Shown: piece by piece, positions 44,380-50,726 of the stretch
Numbering within the stretch: position 1 is the stretch's first letter
Layout: every line of letters starts with the position of its first letter
NCBI GenBank assembly: GCA_019119555.1
Contig: DWWU01000037.1
Location: 1-63,225 of the forward strand
DNA from: Candidatus Fusicatenibacter intestinigallinarum
GTDB taxonomy: Bacteria > Bacillota > Clostridia > Lachnospirales > Lachnospiraceae
Length of the DNA: 63,225 nt
Direction: 5' to 3'
Notes under the pieces: generated by a model
What the model was told of the DNA's origin: nothing
Seen by the model: only the letters and a program-made list of their open reading frames with translations
Databases searched by the model: none
Position numbers and translations under genes: made by a program

Positions 44380-44756
44380 AACTGGTGATAGGAGGCGCAT
44401 ATCAGGGAAAACTGAAGTATGCGAAAGAGACGTTTCGGATTGCGGATGGATGGACGGACGGAGCGATCTGCGTTCCGGAGGAGGTTCTGGAATGCCGGGG
44501 CGTGTGGAATTTTCATCTTCTGATCCGGCGGATGCTGGAGGAACAGAAAGATGTGGAGGAACTGGTCCGGAAGCTTCCGAAGGAAAATCCGGAACTTTGC
44601 ATTGTGACAAATGAACTGGGATGCGGGGTGGTGCCTGTGGACGCTTTTGACCGTCTGTGGAGAGAGAAGACAGGAAGAATCTGCACGGAGCTGGCGGAAA
44701 AGGCAGAGGAAGTACACCGCGTATTCTGCGGAATCGGGATGGTGATTAAGAAGTGA
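44376..44756 (+). CDS. Short CobU-like protein
   Basis: The 126-residue protein begins MKLVIGGAYQGKLKYAK, a P-loop-like start in the manner of CobU but shorter, and contains CIVTNELGCGVVPVD, which matches the CobU guanylate site region. The second part of the P-loop (GAYQGK rather than GSGSGKS) lacks the usual Ser. It lies in the cob operon with 4-bp overlaps on both sides. It may be a paralogue with a partial activity or a helper of CobU. Confidence 0.8.
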   Translation: MKLVIGGAYQGKLKYAKETFRIADGWTDGAICVPEEVLECRGVWNFHLLIRRMLEEQKDVEELVRKLPKENPELCIVTNELGCGVVPVDAFDRLWREKTGRICTELAEKAEEVHRVFCGIGMVIKK

Positions 44757-45361
44757 TAAAGATAGCATTGATCCGTCATGGAAAAACCTATGGGAATACC
44801 TTTGGAAGATATATCGGTGTGACTGACGAGCCTCTCTGCGAGGAGGGGATTCAGCAGCTGTCCAACCGGACGATGGATACGGTGGAGCTGGTGTTTGTCA
44901 GCCCGATGACTCGCTGTATACAGTCGGCGCAGCTGCTCTACCCTTATGCAAGGAGGATTCAGATTCCGGAATTCCGGGAATGTAATTTCGGAGATTTTGA
45001 GAATAAGAACTATCAGGAGCTCCAGACCAATCCTGAGTATCAGAAATGGGTGGATTCCATGGCGACCCTGGCATTTCCCAACGGAGAGAGCCCGGAGGCA
45101 TTTAAGCGTAGATGTGTGGACGGGTTTGACAAGATGGTGGACACCTGTATCCGCAGGCATTATAAAAATGTTGCCTGCGTGGTTCACGGCGGAACGATCA
45201 TGAGTATTATGGAGCAGTATGGAATGCCTGCCAGAGATTATTACGGCTGGCAGGTGGCGAACGGATGCGGATATCACATCTGTATTTCGGAGAGAAACTG
45301 GAAGATGGGGCGGCGGGAAGCGTTTATGGAGTCGGAGATCCGCCTGGAACTTCCGGAATAA
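44753..45361 (+). CDS. cobC: Histidine phosphatase family protein, probable alpha-ribazole phosphatase
   Basis: The 202-residue protein shows the phosphoglycerate-mutase-like active site: ALIRHGKTYGN with the phosphohistidine near residue 9, SPMTRCIQSA, Glu in FRECNFGDF and CVVHGGTIMS. It starts at GTG overlapping the previous stop. Position in the cobTUS operon supports dephosphorylation of alpha-ribazole-5'-phosphate (CobC). Confidence 0.88.
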   Translation: MIKIALIRHGKTYGNTFGRYIGVTDEPLCEEGIQQLSNRTMDTVELVFVSPMTRCIQSAQLLYPYARRIQIPEFRECNFGDFENKNYQELQTNPEYQKWVDSMATLAFPNGESPEAFKRRCVDGFDKMVDTCIRRHYKNVACVVHGGTIMSIMEQYGMPARDYYGWQVANGCGYHICISERNWKMGRREAFMESEIRLELPE

Positions 45362-45385
45362 GAGGCGTGGAAACGGAGGAAACTT

Positions 45386-46246
45386 ATGCCTGGAGAATGC
45401 CATGCACATATTTTTATGGATGGAAAAAATTACAGAGCGGCGGCTGCCGCACACCGGGATGCACCGGATGAGACGCTGATCCGGGAGCATCTTGAGGCAT
45501 ACCGCAGAGCGCATGTGAACTATGTCAGGGACGGAGGAGATCCTTACGGGGCGGGGCTTCTGGCGAGAGAACTGGCCGGGGAATACGGGATCACCTACCG
45601 TACGCCCGGGTTTGCCATACACCGGGAAGGGCGCTATGGAAAGATTGTGGGCCGCTCCTATACAGACCGGAAAGAGTACGGGGAACTGCTGAGGGCGGTG
45701 AGGGACTGCGGCGGAAATTTTGTCAAAATCATGACGACCGGGATTATGGATTTTTCCGATGGCGGAAGGATCACCGGGGAAGCGCTGCCCCGGGAGGAGG
45801 TTTTCTGGATGGTGGCGATGGCTCATGACGCAGGGTATTCGGTGATGGCCCATACCAACGGCGCCCGGGCCGTGATCGACGCGGTGGAAGCGGGTGCTGA
45901 CTCGATCGAGCATGGGAACGGTCAGAACGAGGAAAGCCTTCAGTGTATGGCGGAGCACCGTGCCGTATGGGTGCCGACCGCGGTGACGGTCAGAAATCTG
46001 ATCGGAAACGGAAGGTACGGGGATGACGTTCTCAGAAAGCTTTACCGGGATCAAACAGAGAATATCCGAAAGGCCGCCGGTCTCGGCGTGCTTATGGCTG
46101 CCGGCAGCGACGCGGGAGCATACTGTGTTCTGCACGGCCAGGGGATTCTGCAGGAATATCAGGTCTTCCTTGAGACGCTCGGCGACACGCCGCAGGTACG
46201 GCAGGGTCTGCAGCGGGGAGAAGAGGAGATCCGCAGACGATTTTAG
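45386..46246 (+). CDS. Amidohydrolase family protein
   Basis: The 286-residue protein has the metal-dependent hydrolase pattern: ECHAHIFMDG at residue 3 (HxH), FVKIMTTGIMDF near residue 110 (bridging Lys), YSVMAHTNGAR and DSIEHGNGQ (His ligands), and AAGSDAGAY (Asp) near residue 235. It is shorter at the N-terminus than most amidohydrolases because it starts at the HxH. It is the last gene of the cob cluster; a link to cobalamin is not clear. Confidence 0.82.
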   Translation: MPGECHAHIFMDGKNYRAAAAAHRDAPDETLIREHLEAYRRAHVNYVRDGGDPYGAGLLARELAGEYGITYRTPGFAIHREGRYGKIVGRSYTDRKEYGELLRAVRDCGGNFVKIMTTGIMDFSDGGRITGEALPREEVFWMVAMAHDAGYSVMAHTNGARAVIDAVEAGADSIEHGNGQNEESLQCMAEHRAVWVPTAVTVRNLIGNGRYGDDVLRKLYRDQTENIRKAAGLGVLMAAGSDAGAYCVLHGQGILQEYQVFLETLGDTPQVRQGLQRGEEEIRRRF

Positions 46247-46542
46247 GCTTGCTTTTTCCCGAGAAGTATGATATGGTTAAGTCACATTTTACAATCTATA
46301 TGCCGAAGAGGCATTCTTTGCCGGAGATTCCCGGCGTTTTACCGGAAAAAGAAAACAAAATCAATGGCTGAGCCGTAACCGTCCGGCTGGCTGAACGGTT
46401 ACGATCTGACGGAAACGTTGTACAGGTGTGCCTGTGCAAAAAGGACAGGAACGCGGCAGGATACAGCCTGCTGCGGGAAGTCAGTCTTGCGCGAAAAGCG
46501 ATCAGAAACATTTCCCAAAATCAATGAAAACAGAACAGAAAA
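46247..46542. other. Spacer upstream of the SipW locus
   Basis: The 296-bp spacer contains a family-B repeat at 46375-46402 (GTAACCGTCCGGCTGG, CTGAACGGTTAC) and a CCGGAGATTCCCGGCG dyad near 46320. I see no clear promoter; a TACAAT near 46290 lacks a good -35. Confidence 0.6.
46375..46402. repeat. Dispersed repeat family B
   Basis: GTAACCGTCCGGCTGG followed by CTGAACGGTTAC forms the family dyad, with one mismatch in the arms. Confidence 0.72.
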
Positions 46543-47241
46543 ATGAAAAAAGAACAAAAGCAAACGTACAGGCGGATTGCAGGACAAAACGGCTGGAGAA
46601 AAGGCCGGAAAAGGAGATATCTGCGCAGCCTCAGCCTTCTGGCGGTACTTCTGCCGGCGGCTGTAATTTTCGGAAGCGCTGCGGTAAGATTCCGGCCGTA
46701 TGTCGTTCTGTCCGGATCGATGGAGCCTGCGCTGCAGGTGGGCAGTGTGGTCTGGGTGGATGTCAGAAAGACAGAAGCCGGAATCGGAGATGCAGTCACC
46801 TTCGAGAGAGATGGAAGGACAGTGACTCATCGGATTGTAGGAAAAACAGAGAAAGGATATCTCACAAAGGGAGACGCCAACCGGGAGGCAGACAGCAGCC
46901 CGGTGGAATCCGGAGAAGTGGTTGGAACGGTTGTGTTCCACCTGCCTTATCTGGGCTATGGAGTCCTTTGGCTGCAGCGATACCGGATTCTCCTTCTGGG
47001 CGGAGGAAGTACAGTGCTGGCAGTACTTTTTCTGCTCCCGGAAGGAAAGACCCGGAAAAGCAGCAGGAAAAGAAGAAAAACGAACAGTTCCGCTGGCCTG
47101 CAGCAGCGGAAAAAAACCGGGAAAAGGGAAAGGAGTAAAACGTATGAAGAAAAGAAGAACAGCGGCAATGATCGGAGCAGGAATCCTGTGTACACTTCTG
47201 ACAGTGGGAAGTACAGTGGCTTATCTCACAGACAAAGATGA
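46543..47241 (+). CDS. sipW: Signal peptidase I, SipW/ER-type
   Basis: The 232-residue membrane protein has an N-terminal helix (LSLLAVLLPAAVIFGSAAV), the catalytic Ser in LSGSMEP near residue 57 and His in VTHRIVG near residue 95, which marks the SipW/ER type (Ser-His rather than Ser-Lys). YLTKGDANREAD carries the conserved Asp. A second helix lies near residue 150, and the C-terminus is long and very basic. The last 98 bp overlap the next gene in another frame, which is unusual. It is expected to process the three SipW-type precursors that follow. Confidence 0.88.
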   Translation: MKKEQKQTYRRIAGQNGWRKGRKRRYLRSLSLLAVLLPAAVIFGSAAVRFRPYVVLSGSMEPALQVGSVVWVDVRKTEAGIGDAVTFERDGRTVTHRIVGKTEKGYLTKGDANREADSSPVESGEVVGTVVFHLPYLGYGVLWLQRYRILLLGGGSTVLAVLFLLPEGKTRKSSRKRRKTNSSAGLQQRKKTGKRERSKTYEEKKNSGNDRSRNPVYTSDSGKYSGLSHRQR

Positions 47242-47941
47242 AGTTGTCAATCAGTTTACAGTGGGCAGAGTGGAAATTGAGGGAAAGGAACCCAGTTATA
47301 CGCCGGACCCGGGAGGAAAGACAGAGGACATTGTTCCCACAGAGGTGATTCCGAAGGATCCGCAGATCACCAATACCGGGAAGAATGATGCGTATGTGTA
47401 TGTGGACGTGTCGATTCCGATCGCAAAGGTTATCACTGTGGACGCCCAGGGAAAAAGACTGAACGGAGGGTCGGCCGCGGAGACAGAGCTGTTTACGATG
47501 AATGAGGTTTCTTCCCGCTGGACCCTGATGTATCAGAAACGGACAGGGGATTCTATGATCTACACATACAGCTACAATGAAATTCTTGCGCCGCAGAAGA
47601 CGACGCTTCCGCTGTTTCAGAGCGTAACCTTTGCAAATATTGTGGAGGGTCAGCTGGAAGAAAAGCAGCTGGAAGTCCCGGTGAATTTTTATGCCATCCA
47701 GGCGCTGAACACCGGGGAAGGGACAAACGTTGTACAGCAGGCCGCCGATGCATGGCTGAAGTATGTGAACCAGAATGACGGACAGGCCGGGGCAGCGGCG
47801 GCTTCGCTGTCTGATGTGCAGACACTGCAAAATGAAGCCGGCGAAACTCCGGAAAGTGAAGACTCCACAGGACAGAATGAAGAAGCGGAAGCTGCAGAAC
47901 AGAATGAAGAAGCGGAAGCTGCAGAACAGGAAGAATCATAA
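47144..47941 (+). CDS. SipW-dependent secreted fibre-type protein (TasA/CalY-like) 1
   Basis: The 265-residue protein starts with a SipW-type signal region: a basic start, AAMIGAGILCTLLTVGSTVA, then YLTDKDEVVNQFTVGRVEI. The mature part has TasA/camelysin-like beta segments (PQITNTGKNDAYVYVDVSIP). The C-terminal tail is acidic and contains a perfect 27-bp duplication. AAGGAG precedes the ATG. It has no sorting signal of its own. It is probably the major subunit of an extracellular fibre. Confidence 0.85.
   Translation: MKKRRTAAMIGAGILCTLLTVGSTVAYLTDKDEVVNQFTVGRVEIEGKEPSYTPDPGGKTEDIVPTEVIPKDPQITNTGKNDAYVYVDVSIPIAKVITVDAQGKRLNGGSAAETELFTMNEVSSRWTLMYQKRTGDSMIYTYSYNEILAPQKTTLPLFQSVTFANIVEGQLEEKQLEVPVNFYAIQALNTGEGTNVVQQAADAWLKYVNQNDGQAGAAAASLSDVQTLQNEAGETPESEDSTGQNEEAEAAEQNEEAEAAEQEES
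47873..47926 (+). repeat. Perfect 27-bp tandem duplication in the fibre-protein tail
   Basis: The unit at 47873-47899 encodes QNEEAEAAE and is repeated without change at 47900-47926. It is in frame and so could change copy number without breaking the gene. Confidence 0.95.
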
Positions 47942-47992
47942 AAGGACAGGCCTGCCCGGCAATGTGCAGGCCTGCAGGAAAGGCGGAGGAAA

Positions 47993-48529
47993 ATGAAGAA
48001 AACGAACAGAAGAAAAGCGGGAGCGGCTGCGGCTGCCTTCTGCCTCGGCCTTCCGGCTGCGCTCGGTGTGATTACCGGAACTTCCGCTTATATGACAGAT
48101 CATGCGGAGAAAGTCAATCGTATCACTGTCGGATGGAATACGACGGAGATTGAAGAAGAGTTTCCGTCTCCCACTCCGGCAGCTCCGGGAGACACAGTTG
48201 CAAAAAAGGTCCGGATCCGGAACACCGGTTCGGTTCCCTGCTATATCCGTGCGGCTCTGCTGGTGAGCGAGGGGACGGTAACTCCCGGAGAAATGGACAC
48301 GGATCTCTGGATCGACGGGGAGGACGGATATTACTATTACAGGGACGTAGTGCAGCCGGGGGACAGTACCACAGAACTTTTCACAGGCGTCAGGATCGAT
48401 CAGGAATCGGAAGGAGATACGGTGGCGGTCACTGTCTATGAGGAATCTGTACAGGCATTCGTCGGAACTGTACCCTGTAAGGATTACCAGGAGGCGTGGA
48501 AGCATTATCAGGGAGGTGGCGGAGAATGA
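47993..48529 (+). CDS. SipW-dependent secreted protein 2
   Basis: The 178-residue protein starts MKKTNRRKAGAAAAAF and has the SipW-type junction ITGTSAYMTDHAEKVNRITVG. The mature part has VAKKVRIRNTGSVPCYIRAA and a C-terminal segment with AFVGTVPCKDY, giving two cysteines (about residues 83 and 162) that could pair. Ribosome site GGCGGAGG. The next gene starts inside its stop (ATGA). Confidence 0.83.
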   Translation: MKKTNRRKAGAAAAAFCLGLPAALGVITGTSAYMTDHAEKVNRITVGWNTTEIEEEFPSPTPAAPGDTVAKKVRIRNTGSVPCYIRAALLVSEGTVTPGEMDTDLWIDGEDGYYYYRDVVQPGDSTTELFTGVRIDQESEGDTVAVTVYEESVQAFVGTVPCKDYQEAWKHYQGGGGE

Positions 48530-49779
48530 AGAGAAGAAATTGGATCACGGCGGGCATTGTCTGCGTGCTGATTTCCGGTACTGCAGGTACTTTCGCGCTG
48601 TATCAGGATACGACTGCCGTGCAGAACCATATCCGCACCGGCGATATCAGTATCGGTATTCAGGAGTATGAGGAAAAAAACGGGGCGGAAGTCATTTACA
48701 CGGGCTCTGAAGGGCGTACCGTGCTCCCGTCACAGTCTGTTTCCAAGATCCCGCGAATCACGAATTACGCACAGCCCTGTTATCTGCGTGTGAAAATCCA
48801 GACGTCCGGGGAGACGCCGGGGGAAGAAACCGTACAGATTCAGGGAATGCCGGAAGGATGGGTGTATGCGGGAGAGCATTATTACTGGACACAGCCGCTG
48901 AAAACGGGAGAATCCGTAGATGCCTTTCGGCGGATCACGATTCCCTCCGTGTGGACAGAAGACGAATCAGACAAAACATTCGGGATTACGGTCACTGCGG
49001 AAGCGGTTCAGTCGGATCATTTTTTTCCCGATTTTCAGGCAGATCAGCCCTGGGGAGATCTGGAGACGGAGATCTGTGTCCATGAACGGGACGGAGCGGT
49101 TACGGAAGTGGAAAAAAGGTATCAGAGTATGTCGGTCACTTATGAAGGCCCTGCCAGGAACCTTGTCGCGGTTCCGGAGGACTTTTTTGAAAATCTTGGG
49201 GCTGCAATGCCGGGAGATTCTCTGAGCGATACAGTGGCGCTCCGCAATACGACGGAGACGGAGGCGGAATTTTTCTTCCGCACGGAGATTCCGGAGGAAC
49301 TGACGGAGGCGCAGAGAGATCTGATGGAGCAGTTTGAACTTGAAATCACTCAGGAGGGGCGGCTGCTGTACGAAGGAGATCTTGGAACAGAACTGACGGA
49401 AACGGAACCGGTCAGCCTGGGCGTTTACCGGCCGGGAGAAGAGGGAAGCATTCACTTTACACTGAAGCTCCCGGCGGAACTGAACAATGCGTATGCCCGA
49501 AGGGAAACCTTTGTCAACTGGATCTTTTCTGTACAGGGGCAGGAAGAGCCGGCTACGGAACAGGAGCCGGGCCCGGCGATCACGCAGCTCTCGGCACCCA
49601 AGACAGGTGTTACGGATCCATACATGGCGGTTCCGCTTCTTCTGGCGGGAGTGGCCGGGATCAGCACCTGGCTGCTTGAAAGAGGCGAAAGGGATACTAT
49701 GAAATGCAGTATGAAACGGAAAAATTCTCCGCCAAAAAGGAGGATGCAGCTGCGGAACATACGAAGCTTCCGACGATGA
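48526..49779 (+). CDS. SipW-dependent surface protein 3 with sortase sorting signal
   Basis: The 417-residue protein has a SipW-type leader (basic start, ITAGIVCVLISGTAGTFALY, then a TGDISIGI segment) and beta-rich domains. Its C-terminus is a cell-wall sorting signal: APKTG in LSAPKTGVTD near residue 369, a hydrophobic stretch (MAVPLLLAGVAGISTWLL) and a basic tail. That motif suits class B-type sortases that accept (S/N/P)PxTG-like sites. It is followed immediately by a sortase gene, so it is the likely wall anchor of the fibre. Confidence 0.85.
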   Translation: MKRRNWITAGIVCVLISGTAGTFALYQDTTAVQNHIRTGDISIGIQEYEEKNGAEVIYTGSEGRTVLPSQSVSKIPRITNYAQPCYLRVKIQTSGETPGEETVQIQGMPEGWVYAGEHYYWTQPLKTGESVDAFRRITIPSVWTEDESDKTFGITVTAEAVQSDHFFPDFQADQPWGDLETEICVHERDGAVTEVEKRYQSMSVTYEGPARNLVAVPEDFFENLGAAMPGDSLSDTVALRNTTETEAEFFFRTEIPEELTEAQRDLMEQFELEITQEGRLLYEGDLGTELTETEPVSLGVYRPGEEGSIHFTLKLPAELNNAYARRETFVNWIFSVQGQEEPATEQEPGPAITQLSAPKTGVTDPYMAVPLLLAGVAGISTWLLERGERDTMKCSMKRKNSPPKRRMQLRNIRSFRR

Positions 49780-50618
49780 AAAACGGTCATAAGAAGGCAG
49801 GAAACACCAGAGGGTTCAGGAGCATTCTGACAGGTTTTCTTCTTTTGACAGGCATGATTCTGGCGGCCGCAGGATATCTTCCGGTTTATCTGCAGAATCG
49901 CAGGGCCGATACGGAAAAGGAACGGTTTCTTGATATCAGCCTGGAACAGGATGAAACCGGGGAACCGGAAAACGGACGGGAAACAGAAGGCGGTTCGGAT
50001 CAGGAGAAAGAGAAAAGAAAAAATACACAGCAGGATCCGTTGCAGCGCCGCTTTGATTTTGCAGGCCTGAAGGAGATCAACCGGGAAATCGTCGGATGGA
50101 TTTATGTTCCGGGCACACAGATTGATTATCCTGTCTGCAGGGGCGCGGACGACAGCTATTATCTGACTCATTCGGCGGAAAAGGAGGAGAGCGTTCTGGG
50201 GGCGGTGTTTGTTCCGCCAGAGACCGGGGAGACACTGGGAGAAGCCCACGTTCTTTTTTACGGGCATAATATGAGATCCGGAAGGATGTTCGGCGAACTG
50301 TCTTCTTACTGTGAGAAAACGTTTCGTGAGAAGTATCCGGAGGTCTACGTCTACACTCCCGGGTTTTCCTGCAGAAGTGTCGTGTACAGCGTGTACCGGA
50401 CGGATCACGACGGACCGGCGTACACGATCGGCTATTCCTTTGAAACGGAGGCTTACAGAAGGTGGCAGGAGGAAACCGCAGAACAATCCTTATATGACTG
50501 CGGGTACATGCCTGACAGCGGGCAGCAGGTTTTTACGCTTTCTACCTGCACGGATTCCGGAGCGGCGACAGACCGTCTGGTGGTCCACTGTGCCGTGACG
50601 GAGCGCCGGGATACATAG
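49776..50618 (+). CDS. Class B sortase
   Basis: The 280-residue transpeptidase has one N-terminal helix (SILTGFLLLTGMILAAAGYL), a charged linker and a sortase domain. Catalytic His lies in VLFYGHNMRSG near residue 162, Cys in FTLSTCTDSG near residue 257 and Arg in TDRLVVHC. The TLSTC and YPV-type text is typical of class B. ATG 49776 overlaps the preceding stop (ATGA); a longer in-frame start at 49704 would add 24 residues. It likely anchors the APKTG protein to the wall or joins subunits. Confidence 0.9.
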   Translation: MKNGHKKAGNTRGFRSILTGFLLLTGMILAAAGYLPVYLQNRRADTEKERFLDISLEQDETGEPENGRETEGGSDQEKEKRKNTQQDPLQRRFDFAGLKEINREIVGWIYVPGTQIDYPVCRGADDSYYLTHSAEKEESVLGAVFVPPETGETLGEAHVLFYGHNMRSGRMFGELSSYCEKTFREKYPEVYVYTPGFSCRSVVYSVYRTDHDGPAYTIGYSFETEAYRRWQEETAEQSLYDCGYMPDSGQQVFTLSTCTDSGAATDRLVVHCAVTERRDT

Positions 50619-50726
50619 GACGAAGGCCGAAAGTCTGCACTGCGCCCGCCTGAATGAAAAAAGAGCGGAGGAAACACGGAGGACTGACACAGGACGACGC
50701 AGCGAGTGCGTCAGGAGGAGGTAGAA

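Noticed and set aside
46247-46542. c-di-GMP riboswitch before the SipW locus
   Set aside because: I looked for the GEMM-I core because such loci are often c-di-GMP-controlled; the conserved blocks are not present.
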